Source: Colwellia piezophila ATCC BAA-637 (GTDB taxonomy: Bacteria > Pseudomonadota > Gammaproteobacteria > Enterobacterales > Alteromonadaceae). Taken from it: a stretch of DNA of 64,000 nucleotides. A program made the translations under genes and the position numbers. The notes beneath the pieces were generated by a model. That model made no database searches. It was not told where the DNA came from and saw only the letters and a list, made by a program, of their open reading frames with translations. The DNA is taken from contig NZ_KB905160.1 of assembly GCF_000378625.1 (NCBI RefSeq), positions 662,952-726,951 on the forward strand, in the 5' to 3' direction. This document shows positions 35,201 through 42,777 of the stretch, piece after piece (positions within the stretch are counted from its first letter, which is position 1; every line of letters begins with the position of its first letter).

Positions 35201-35439
35201 ATATGTTTACTAAGCCACTGCACAATAGTATTTGCGAGGCTTATTTGGTCATGAATTCTAGATTCGCCGTGTGGCACTGAGTCCATAGCTATTTCAATCA
35301 GTCGGGTTAAGAAACGAGATAACCAAGTTGCTGCTTCGCCAGTCTCTAATAAGCGTTCACCAACATGAAAGGATTCACGATCTAGGTTTTGTTCAACTAA
35401 TTGAGTTATTAGTTGTTCATAGATACCGGTAGTGTTCAT
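32230..35439 (-). CDS. PLD nuclease-like / SF2 helicase / DUF3427 protein
   Basis: A 1069-residue multidomain protein. After a helical N-terminus comes a phospholipase-D-type domain (about 130-300) with the HxK element RLHAKSYLF and YIGSSNLSHSAL. An SF2 helicase follows: Walker A AATGTGKTI near residue 350, DEVHH as motif II, LTATPERHDG as motif III, and QQLGRGLRLTD as motif VI. The C-terminal third matches DUF3427 (RYPKEHILVAFGDS, later RPNSGRGLGYITQQ). The PLD domain keeps one HxK half-site, as single-domain PLD nucleases do. Such single-gene proteins are widespread and suspected to act in DNA damage response or phage defence, but no activity can be shown from sequence. No partner gene lies alongside. 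Confidence 0.88.
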   Translation of the reverse strand: MNTTGIYEQLITQLVEQNLDRESFHVGERLLETGEAATWLSRFLTRLIEIAMDSVPHGESRIHDQISLANTIVQWLSKHIKDKQLISENLIDSRGKILTALFDKSNPIAADLPKYVESIMPLTGLTQSELFCGSNVGVSLETEIKREIQSSDKIYWLVSFIKWTGIRIFKKELESFTRSGKQLKIITTSYMGATDAKAVEFLSSLPNTEVKLSYNTNRERLHAKSYLFMRNTGFHTGYIGSSNLSHSALTSGLEWNLKITSQEIPHIINKSLSTFETYWQSPDFEHFDGKAQSKEKLNNALREAKGSFSSSMPSFYFDIKPHSHQQTILDKLQVERDLHKRYRNLVVAATGTGKTIISAFDFARFYNENPEANFLFIAHREEILKQALAAYRGVLKNSAFGELWVGNHKPNKYQHLFASIQSLNAQLNSQTEKLALSEDYFDYIVIDEVHHISASSYRAVLAHFSPKILLGLTATPERHDGSDILSDFCNVIAAEIRLPEAINQRHLSPFQYFGIDDDTDLTKISWSKGRYDIAELTHLYTYNDQRVLRILQSLEEVVTDISQMRALAFCVSKEHAKFMAQKFTLHNIACGVLTSDNSKDREVLQQQLRSKQINVLFVVDIFNEGVDIPELDTLLFLRPTESLTIFLQQLGRGLRLTDNKECCTILDFVGNSRPEYDFSHKFRALVGKTNQAIAKEVKQGFPHLPLGCRIELQEKTQAMILKNISQATLNKNKLLSLINNFPHNTNLPLTLTNFLQLNPNLSLEDIYKVKCGNLGGWSVLLAASKNKEITAEVKALYAAYYRAINNRLLNCSSISYLRFIKALCDNNFSFSATTNNTQSKHYQQLFALMTHYDFWDKTGKQAGFDNVVTSLLALKNTTLLSELAEVIAMLIERLEVSEFAMPTVNNSKVDASPLKMHVRYPKEHILVAFGDSTFAKKSSSREGVLNIADANTELLFVTLDKCEKQFSATTMYHDYAISPTLFHWQTQNSARPNSGRGLGYITQQETNKTFLLFVREQGKDENGRTMGFVNFGPVDFVKYEGSQPMNITWKLKHPMPAYLWHETAKLAVG

Positions 35440-35685
35440 GAAAATCCTTTTAATTTAATGCCTTATTAGTCCAGGGTATCTGAAAAAGGATAAAAGAGGA
35501 ATGACAAATCCTAGTCATTACCTTAAAAGGTAAGGATATTGGTCACTTCATTTTCGTTGGAGAAGGAAGCTGCTTTATTAGTTCCTTAATAAGTAAAGAT
35601 ATGTAAATAGACTAGTAACTTGCCATTAGCTCACCCTATATTGAAAGGGTGTTATTCATTTTGTTGTAAGCAAGTTAGGTGAGTT

Positions 35686-37107
35686 ATGTCTGAAAATTCA
35701 ATGTCATCAGCTGATGTTAGTAATGTTAGTAATGTTAGTAAGGCTAATATTGCGGTTAATCGCTTTGGTTATGGCGCAAGGGCTAATGAACTTGAGTTGG
35801 CCAAATCAGATCCCAAACAATGGATTAAGTCGCAATTACAAGCTATTAGCTTTACCGATAATTTACCTGATTCAAATGAAATATTGGTTGAGTTTGCAAA
35901 TTATCAGCAACAGAAGAAGCAGCAAAAAAAGCAGCAAAATAAACAGCTGACAAATCAGATGAGCATGGAAAATAACGATGCGTCATCCATACCCAAAGTG
36001 AGTAAGCTGTTTGCCCGTAAAGCTTTGCGTGATATGTCTGCTAATTCGTTGCAACAAGCCATTAATTCTGACCATAGCGTAAGCTGGCGTCTACTCGACT
36101 TCTTCTCTAATCATTTCAGCGTCACCGCTAACGGGCGATTAATGGTCGGCCTTGCCGCAACCCTTGAACGTGAAGCCATTGCACCGCATTTACTCGGTAA
36201 CTTTAGTGATATGTTACTGGCGGTTGAGCAGCACCCCGCTATGTTGGTTTATCTAAATAATGAAAAATCATTTGGCCCTAACTCTCGGATGGCAAAAAAA
36301 CATAAGAAAGGCTTAAATGAAAACCTAGCTCGAGAAATTATGGAGTTACATACTTTAGGTGTTGATGGCGGCTATAACCAACAAGATGTTGTTGAATTGG
36401 CTAAAGGCATTACCGGCTGGAGTGTAAAAAAACCGACAAAAGATAAAGGTGCCGGTTTTGTTTTTCGAGCTTATGGCCATGAACCCGGTACGCGAACATT
36501 ATTGGGTAAGCGTTATGCCCCACAAGGCATGAATCAGGGCAAGAAAATGCTAGGTGATATTGCCAAACATCCAGCCACAGCAAAACATATTTGTTATAAG
36601 CTTGCGCACCATTTTGTTGAAGAAACGCCTTCAGCGTCATTGTTAAATAAAATGGAAACTACTTGGCACCGTACTGACGGCAATATCAAACAAGTGATGT
36701 TTAGTCTATTTGATGCCGATGAATCATGGCAGCCTAGCGCGCAGAAGTTTAAAACACCGAGAGAATTTGTTATCTCAACCTACCGCGGCCTTGCCCCAAA
36801 GAAGTTAAATTCAAAAGTTTTGCTGAATGTATTAACCAGCCTAGGCCAACAGCCTTTTAATGCAGGCTCTCCGGCAGGTTATAGTGATGAGGTCGATGAT
36901 TGGTTAGGACCCAATGCGCTGATGGCGCGTATTGATTGGGCAACGATGATCTCAGGCTCGCGCGGCAGAATAAATTCAGAAAAAATAATGAAATTATCTT
37001 TAGGCAGTAGTGTTAGTGAGCTGACTTATAACGCAGTATTGCGAGCGGAAAGTCGACAAATGTCATTAACACTTTTATTAATGAGCCCTGAGTTTCAAAG
37101 GAGATAG
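35686..37107 (+). CDS. DUF1800 family protein
   Basis: A 473-residue protein of the DUF1800 family, recognised by NRFGYGARANELELAKSDP at the start, a central SWRLLDFFSNHFSVTANGR block, LNENLAREIMELHTLGVDGG, and a terminal GLAPKKL...SPAGYSDEVDDWLGP region. No signal peptide is visible, whereas the partner DUF1501 protein has a Tat signal; the two may travel together. A Q/K-rich low-complexity stretch (about 84-98) and an N-terminal NVSNVSNVSKAN repeat derive from slippage-prone DNA. The pair DUF1800-DUF1501 is conserved in many bacteria, and its biochemical role is unknown. The next gene begins 2 bases after the stop. Confidence 0.86.
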   Translation: MSENSMSSADVSNVSNVSKANIAVNRFGYGARANELELAKSDPKQWIKSQLQAISFTDNLPDSNEILVEFANYQQQKKQQKKQQNKQLTNQMSMENNDASSIPKVSKLFARKALRDMSANSLQQAINSDHSVSWRLLDFFSNHFSVTANGRLMVGLAATLEREAIAPHLLGNFSDMLLAVEQHPAMLVYLNNEKSFGPNSRMAKKHKKGLNENLAREIMELHTLGVDGGYNQQDVVELAKGITGWSVKKPTKDKGAGFVFRAYGHEPGTRTLLGKRYAPQGMNQGKKMLGDIAKHPATAKHICYKLAHHFVEETPSASLLNKMETTWHRTDGNIKQVMFSLFDADESWQPSAQKFKTPREFVISTYRGLAPKKLNSKVLLNVLTSLGQQPFNAGSPAGYSDEVDDWLGPNALMARIDWATMISGSRGRINSEKIMKLSLGSSVSELTYNAVLRAESRQMSLTLLLMSPEFQRR

Positions 37108-37109
37108 CG

Positions 37110-38312
37110 ATGAGTCATGTTAACAACAACACTGAAGCTGCCATATTATCGCGGCGTAAATTTATCAAAATGGCAGGCGCTGGTTTAGCGGTCCTCTCTT
37201 TTCCTATGAGCTCAACCTTTGCTTTTGGCGCGGATAAACAAAAAGCTAACCCTAAAATTGTTTGGTTATTATTACGTGGTGCTTTAGATTCAATGCATAC
37301 CATAATACCGAGTTTTGACCCGCAATATAAAACCTTACGACCTAAACTCTCTGCTAGTTTTAAAGCGCCATTATTACCCTTACAACAAGGCTTTTTTTTA
37401 CACCCGTCATTAAAAAATATGCATACTTGGTATCAAGAAAAATCATTGTTACCTATTGTTGCGGTATCGTCGGGGTATCAAAAACGTTCGCACTTTGATG
37501 GCCAAGATTTTTTAGAAAGTGGTAAAGGGCAGATTGACCATGACTCTGGTTGGTTGTCTCGTGCGATTGACGTTAAAAATAAACGCGCCCTTGCTATTTC
37601 TCGCGCAACACCGATTAGCTTGCGCGGCAGTAAAAACAGTACTAAGCAAGTGAGTACTTGGTATCCGTCAAAGTTTGACAGTGCCGAGCATGAAGTTTAC
37701 AGCGAACTAGCTCAGTTATATCAACATGATGAAGCCTTAAAAGAAAACCTTGAAAATGGCTTAGAGGTACTCGGTTTAGTCGGCGCTAAAAATGCCAAGA
37801 CTAAAAAGCGGCAAGGTAAGTTTATTGATTTAAGCAAAGCTTGTGCAAAGTTCATGGTGGGCGAGCAGGGTGTTGACTGTGCCATGTTAGAACTAGGTGG
37901 TTGGGATACGCATAATAATCAAAGTTTCCGCTTAAATAGACAACTATCTGAGCTAGACCAAGGTTTAGCTGCATTAAAGTCAGGTTTAGGGGACGAGTGG
38001 CAAAACACTGTGATTATTATAGGCACTGAGTTTGGTAGAACAGCCAAAGAAAATGGCACCGGTGGTACCGACCATGGCACCGGTAGTGCACTATTTCTAG
38101 CTGGCGGCGCGGTTAACGGCGGAAAAGTTCAAGGCAAATGGCCTGGCTTAAAAGCGGATGAATTATTTGAGCAACGCGATTTAATGCCTACCACGAATAG
38201 TTTTGGTTGGATCGGCAATATATTATCTCAACATTGGCAATTCACTGAGCAAGAGTTAAGGCAAGTATTCCCGCAGGTGAAAGCCTATAATGAAGCCTTA
38301 GTAAAAGCTTAG
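37110..38312 (+). CDS. DUF1501 family protein with Tat signal
   Basis: A 400-residue protein. The N-terminus RRKFIKMAGAGLAVLSF is a twin-arginine signal, so it should be exported folded. The body is DUF1501, related to the alkaline-phosphatase/sulfatase fold: VWLLLRGALDSMHTIIPS near residue 50, SSGYQKRSHFDGQDFLESG, ELGGWDTHNNQ, and TEFGRTAKENGTGGTDHGTG, which carries likely metal ligands. No substrate is known. It is translationally close to DUF1800, with the second ATG 2 bases after the first stop and AGGAG upstream. Confidence 0.88.
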   Translation: MSHVNNNTEAAILSRRKFIKMAGAGLAVLSFPMSSTFAFGADKQKANPKIVWLLLRGALDSMHTIIPSFDPQYKTLRPKLSASFKAPLLPLQQGFFLHPSLKNMHTWYQEKSLLPIVAVSSGYQKRSHFDGQDFLESGKGQIDHDSGWLSRAIDVKNKRALAISRATPISLRGSKNSTKQVSTWYPSKFDSAEHEVYSELAQLYQHDEALKENLENGLEVLGLVGAKNAKTKKRQGKFIDLSKACAKFMVGEQGVDCAMLELGGWDTHNNQSFRLNRQLSELDQGLAALKSGLGDEWQNTVIIIGTEFGRTAKENGTGGTDHGTGSALFLAGGAVNGGKVQGKWPGLKADELFEQRDLMPTTNSFGWIGNILSQHWQFTEQELRQVFPQVKAYNEALVKA

Positions 38313-38500
38313 TTACTTTTTTAGTGTTTTTAATTATGTGCCGGTCATTGAATGAAATAAGCGCCGCTGTAATCGCTTTTTGGCGGTAGTTTATTCGTTT
38401 TTTGGGGCTAGTTTAATTGCTTACTTAATTCCATTGGTATTACAGGGTATAAATACGCTAAAATAGGGGTTATTACCTTAGCTTCGAGCCCTTTATCTTA

Positions 38501-39853
38501 ATGAGCACTGACACACCTAAAGCCACAACACCTGCCAACGTTACCACCACTTTTGCCGAGTTGGGCCTTATTTCACCCATCTTAGCTCGATTAACTGAGC
38601 TGGAATACCTTCAGCCAACGCCTATTCAAGCCCAAGCTATTCCTAGCGTATTAGCCGGACGTGATTTAATTGGTGGGGCAAATACTGGCTCGGGTAAAAC
38701 AGCAACGTTTGCGCTGCCTATGTTGCAGCAACTCTCAAAACAAAGTGTTGGCAAAGGCTCTACAAACAATAAAGGCACGATGAATAAAGGCAATTACGTT
38801 AGCGGACTGATCTTAGTTCCTACCCGAGAATTGGCCAAGCAAGTTGCCGACAGTATTAAATCTTATTCAGTGCATTTTAACGGCGCGATTAAAGCCATGG
38901 CTGTTTTTGGTGGTGTCTCGGTAAATAAGCAAATGCTAGCTTTACGTGGCGGCACCGATATTTTGGTAGCCACACCGGGTCGATTACTCGATTTGATTTC
39001 AAGTAATGCCATTAAGCTTGATTTGGTCAATACCTTAGTTCTTGATGAAGCCGACAGAATGTTAAGCCTAGGTTTTACTGAAGAGCTTTCACAGATAATG
39101 GCATTAATGCCAAAGAAAAAACAAACGCTATTATTTTCAGCAACTTTTCCTGAGCAAGTACAGACCTTAACCCAAGAGTTATTGAATAACCCTGTTGAAA
39201 TACAATTGCAAAGTAAAGATGCGAGTACCTTGGTACAACGTGTCTTTACCGTTAACAAAGGCGAAAAAACAGCGGTATTAGCGCATTTAATTCATGAGCA
39301 TCAATGGCGACAAGCATTGGTTTTCGTTAATGCTAAACACCACTGTGAGCATTTAGCTGAAAAGCTCGCTAAACGTGGTATAACCGCCGAAGTCTTTCAT
39401 GGCGATAAAGGCCAGAGTGAACGTACTCGTGTGCTAGAAGGCTTTAAAGCAGGCACGATTGACGTCTTAATTGCCACCGATATTGCAGCCCGTGGTTTAG
39501 ACATTGAAAAACTGCCGGTGGTAATTAACTTTAACTTACCAAGAAGTCCGTCAGACTACATGCACCGTATTGGCCGAAGTGGCCGTGCAGGAGAAGTGGG
39601 TTTAGCTATATCGCTTATTGATCATGAAGACTATCATCACTTTAAAGTGATCGAAAAGAAGAACAAAATCTGGCTTGAACGTGAGCAAGTAGCAGGTTTT
39701 GAAGTGGCGGAAATCGCCGAAGATTCAATTTTAGCCGCAGAGTTAGCTGAAAGTAAACCGATGGCCAAACCTGAAGGCACCGGTAAGAAAAAACGTAAAA
39801 AGAAAAAAACAGTTAATGAAGATATTTGGGCAGGCTATTCTAAACCTGAGTAA
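38501..39853 (+). CDS. DEAD-box RNA helicase, RhlE-like
   Basis: A 450-residue ATP-dependent RNA helicase. The order of motifs is complete: a Q motif (YLQPTPIQAQAIP), motif I (ANTGSGKT), Ia (PTRELAKQ), Ib (TPGRL), II (DEAD, in LVLDEADRML), III (SAT), IV, V (ATDIAARGLDI) and VI (HRIGRSGRAGE). The C-terminus ends in a lysine-rich tail (GKKKRKKKK), as in RhlE-type proteins acting on ribosome assembly or cold-induced RNA structure. The gene stands alone, with a strong terminator 30 bases downstream. The exact subfamily cannot be fixed from motifs. Confidence 0.93.
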   Translation: MSTDTPKATTPANVTTTFAELGLISPILARLTELEYLQPTPIQAQAIPSVLAGRDLIGGANTGSGKTATFALPMLQQLSKQSVGKGSTNNKGTMNKGNYVSGLILVPTRELAKQVADSIKSYSVHFNGAIKAMAVFGGVSVNKQMLALRGGTDILVATPGRLLDLISSNAIKLDLVNTLVLDEADRMLSLGFTEELSQIMALMPKKKQTLLFSATFPEQVQTLTQELLNNPVEIQLQSKDASTLVQRVFTVNKGEKTAVLAHLIHEHQWRQALVFVNAKHHCEHLAEKLAKRGITAEVFHGDKGQSERTRVLEGFKAGTIDVLIATDIAARGLDIEKLPVVINFNLPRSPSDYMHRIGRSGRAGEVGLAISLIDHEDYHHFKVIEKKNKIWLEREQVAGFEVAEIAEDSILAAELAESKPMAKPEGTGKKKRKKKKTVNEDIWAGYSKPE

Positions 39854-39880
39854 TGCTCAATGAATTGATTGCACTATTTA

Positions 39881-39926
39881 AACGGTTTTGACGCTAATTA
39901 GCATTAGCGTCAAAACCGTTTTTTAT
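39881..39926 (+). terminator. Strong rho-independent terminator of the DEAD-box gene
   Basis: An 18-bp perfect stem (AACGGTTTTGACGCTAAT and its complement) with a TAGC loop is followed by TTTTATT. The following 360 bases to 40290 show no gene I can support. Confidence 0.93.
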
Positions 39927-40287
39927 TGTTCAGTATTGAGTACCCAGTGGCACCGTACCTTCACCACTTTACAAGGGCGTGATGGAAAAACAAACTAAGA
40001 GGTGCTTAATTTTTCTTCATGTTCTGCTTTGATAGTAATACGTAATTTGATATCAGTTAGCATGAGCCATCCTTATTTATAGAAGGCAGGTTGCCCTCTA
40101 TCTATGTGTGCATAACACACCTTTTCAGGGTCGTTACACGTTTCACATGGACTAGGTGTGTTAACCCAATCATCTATTAAATCTTGTTCTTCTTACTTCT
40201 CGCTTCGTCATGAGTTATCGAGTAATAATCCGAGCACTCACAAGTACTCATAAGCACATTACTAAGTACAATAAGCAGCAGCTAAAG

Positions 40288-40328
40288 CATAAAAAAATCC
40301 GATATAGAGTAAATATCGGATTTTCTTA
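40288..40328 (-). terminator. Terminator of the SSS symporter operon
   Basis: The stem AAATCCGATAT / ATATCGGATTT with A- and T-rich flanks lies 100 bases beyond the small-subunit stop on the leftward strand. Confidence 0.8.
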
Positions 40329-40370
40329 TTTAAGTAGACTTGTTTAGACAGCAGTATTTAGAAGTCAGTG

Positions 40371-40426
40371 TTTAAACACTCTTCTTTAAACACTCTTCTT
40401 TAAACGCTAATCTTTAAACACTCTTT
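40371..40426. repeat. 14-bp tandem repeat, 4 copies
   Basis: TTTAAACACTCTTC repeats at exact 14-base spacing; copies 1 and 2 are identical, copy 3 is altered and copy 4 differs in its last base. It abuts the stop codon of the 39-aa gene. Confidence 0.9.
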
Positions 40427-40427
40427 T

Positions 40428-40547
40428 TTATACAATACTGCGATCTTCGCGCTTGGCTTCAGCCATGTCTTTAAAGAACGCTCTAACTATGACGAACAGC
40501 ACGACGGCTGAAATTACTGGCCATATCAAAATATATAGGGATAGCAT
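40428..40547 (-). CDS. Small transporter subunit, 39 aa, partner of the SSS symporter
   Basis: This short gene was read directly from the sequence. It encodes MLSLYILIWPVISAVVLFV then IVRAFFKDMAEAKREDRSIV: one membrane helix followed by a charged amphipathic tail. An AGGAAG site stands about eight bases before its ATG. It starts 33 bases after the stop of the SSS symporter in the same direction. Tiny one-helix 'putative transporter small subunit' proteins of about 40 residues are known beside symporters of this type in marine gammaproteobacteria. Its role is probably to stabilise or modulate the large subunit; this is inference. Confidence 0.8.
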   Translation of the reverse strand: MLSLYILIWPVISAVVLFVIVRAFFKDMAEAKREDRSIV

Positions 40548-40580
40548 AATGTTGTCTTCCTGGTTTGAATGTTAAATTTA

Positions 40581-42209
40581 TTAGTCAAAATGTTGGATGC
40601 GTTCGTGAATCAGCGAAAAATCAAAGCGCTCTTTATTGGCTAAGCTAATCGCAGTACAGATCATAGTGCTTGCTCCATAGGCAATCAGAGAGCCAAGCAA
40701 AACAGTGTAATCACGTAAAAAGTTTTGGAAATAGTAAGCGCATATTAACCCGACAATGGTACCTATGAAAAGTGCCGCTTTACGATTTGAAAAACCATAA
40801 CACATTAATCCAATAACTGTGCCGCCACCAACTGCGGCAATAACTTCCATGCTAGCAGCCCAAATTCCAACCAATGGTATCAATTCAAAACGTACCAAAC
40901 AAAATAGTGTTAAGCCACCTAATACTGCGCTTAAAAAGGCTTTGTTAGTGACTCTGTCCCAATAACAGCTAGCGATAACAGGGAAAACAAGCGAGCCCCA
41001 TAAAGCGCCAACAAAAACGAGCATTACTAGGATGTCGAGAGAGAAACTGGCAAGAATTAAACCCAGGATTGTGGCGATAACCATGGTTATACGACCTAAA
41101 AGTAGCATCTTCTTATTGTCGATTTTACCTTTGGCTAAGTTCTTTGCATAAATATCTGTCATCACAATGGCTGAAAGCGCTGAGAGATCTGAGTCGGCGG
41201 TTGAGGACAACGAGCCAATGACTAAGATAAACAGCATACCGATAGCAAAAGGCGGCAAGTAGGTTGAGGCGACTTGTGGAATCAGGTTATTCAAATCGCC
41301 ATCATGTGGTGTCATGCCCATAAACAGTGCCATCATGCCGAGCATGCCTAAACCGATGACGATAGAACCATAGCCTAGTGTCGCGGTGATGAATGAAGAT
41401 TTGATGAGGTCTTGGCGTACAGCAAAAATTCGCTGAGCAATGGTCTGGTTACCAATACCGTAGGCAAGTACGGCGACAAAAAATGGTGCGCCTTGTTCTA
41501 AAATGGCTTTGGTGGAGAAGAAATCGGCCTGTTCGGCGGTTAATATATTGAAGCCTTGTGATAGAGCATCAGAGCCGCCCATGCTGAAATAAATCCAAGG
41601 GATGAGTACAATCGCGACGACCATCATGGCGACAACTTGCGCGAAGTCGGTAAGAATAGAGGCTCTAAAGCCTGACCATAGCGTATAAGATAAAACACCG
41701 ACACCGGCGATCAATACGCCCGTTTGGAAAGATAATGGCGTCAGTACTGACACCAAGGCGCCCGCAGCGGTGAAGTTAACCATTAGGCTGATAACACTGC
41801 CAACTAAGTTTGAAACCGCCAAAATAAGCTGACTAGAGGAGCCATGTCTTGCGTGCATAACCTCAGCTAAGGTGCGAGCTCTGGGAGCTAATTCGCGAAA
41901 GCGCTGACCGTAAGGGTAAATAAATAATATCATCAAGGCCCCCCAAAATCCGTAGTGCATTGCGCCGGACAAGCCATATTTGTAGCCTGAGCTTGCTGCG
42001 CCGTAAAAAGACGCCGCCCAAATCCACGTTGCCGTCATACTCGCCGCGGCGATGCCAAATCCTACGGCACCATTGGAAACCATGTAGCCATCGACACTAT
42101 CCGATTTTTTTGCCGCTAAGGTTGAAAATAGAAAGGTAAGACCGTAAAAGCCAACTAATAGAAGTAGGGTAGTAGTGATTGAAAATTGATAAAATACCGG
42201 GTCTTGCAT
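40581..42209 (-). CDS. Sodium:solute symporter (SSS) family permease
   Basis: A 542-residue inner-membrane carrier with about 13-15 helices. DGYMVSNGAVGFGIAAASMT (about 37-56) is the typical SSS loop, followed by ATWIWAASFYGAASSGYKYG and TLAEVMHARHG. SLSSTADSDLSALSAIVMTD in the middle holds the Na2-site-type Ser/Asp residues. Transport is Na+-driven uptake of a small organic solute; the relatives I can recall include proline and urea-type carriers, so the substrate is open. The ATG has an AAGGAAA site upstream. It is followed by its 39-residue partner and a terminator. Confidence 0.88.
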   Translation of the reverse strand: MQDPVFYQFSITTTLLLLVGFYGLTFLFSTLAAKKSDSVDGYMVSNGAVGFGIAAASMTATWIWAASFYGAASSGYKYGLSGAMHYGFWGALMILFIYPYGQRFRELAPRARTLAEVMHARHGSSSQLILAVSNLVGSVISLMVNFTAAGALVSVLTPLSFQTGVLIAGVGVLSYTLWSGFRASILTDFAQVVAMMVVAIVLIPWIYFSMGGSDALSQGFNILTAEQADFFSTKAILEQGAPFFVAVLAYGIGNQTIAQRIFAVRQDLIKSSFITATLGYGSIVIGLGMLGMMALFMGMTPHDGDLNNLIPQVASTYLPPFAIGMLFILVIGSLSSTADSDLSALSAIVMTDIYAKNLAKGKIDNKKMLLLGRITMVIATILGLILASFSLDILVMLVFVGALWGSLVFPVIASCYWDRVTNKAFLSAVLGGLTLFCLVRFELIPLVGIWAASMEVIAAVGGGTVIGLMCYGFSNRKAALFIGTIVGLICAYYFQNFLRDYTVLLGSLIAYGASTMICTAISLANKERFDFSLIHERIQHFD

Positions 42210-42545
42210 AGGTTTCCTTGGGGTTATGTTGAGCGTTATAGTTATAGTTACACGTATGGTTACACCGAGAATTTGAACGCTCGAGATAGGTGCATTGGTA
42301 TAGCCAATTAATTACTTTATTTGATAGCAATTTACATTAGCCAGTTACGCCGCGCCGCATTATACATGATCTATAGATGAACTGCCGTATAAAAACCAGT
42401 GAGGTTTGTTAATAAGAAGGCTACCAAAGCAGTAAGCAGAGGGGCTTGTTTATGTTCACTTTGTTGAACCTTTTGCAGGTAAGGTTGGCAGTTATAGGCA
42501 AGGTTTTCTCAATTATGAATAGCCGCCTTGAAGAAATGCAGTAAC

Positions 42546-42686
42546 TTAATATTGAACTCGCCAAAGGTAGTTATTAGTTACGGCAACATTGGCAGATAGC
42601 CCCTCAACCCCATAAACGTTACTACAAAATAAAAATGTAGTTAATATTGAACAGCTAAAACATATTGCTAACAAAGAGTTCTTCAT
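42546..42686 (-). pseudogene. 5' remnant of a TIGR02001-type outer-membrane protein gene
   Basis: A 46-codon frame with a good ribosome-binding site (AGGAG) encodes a signal peptide ending near CSNVYGVE and then GLSANVAVTNNYLWR, the standard mature N-terminus of the proteobacterial TIGR02001 porin-like family. The family continues with a barrel of about 200 residues. Here the frame stops at VQY, although the same frame beyond the stop still reads LQGGYS, which resembles the next family motif. A truncated gene is the likely explanation. A short exported peptide cannot be excluded. Confidence 0.6.
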
Positions 42687-42777
42687 ATTTTATCTCCTGA
42701 AGCATTAATAGCTGTACTTGAGTATTTTAAGTACATTAAATCATAGGGTTATTTTATAGCCAGTGTGGTAAGTCTAG

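Noticed and set aside
40003..40065. Leftward 22-codon frame (MLTDIKLRITIKAEHEE...) in the gap before the SSS terminator
   Set aside because: Too short to judge, with no clear ribosome-binding site or family. A loose resemblance to integrase N-termini is not enough.
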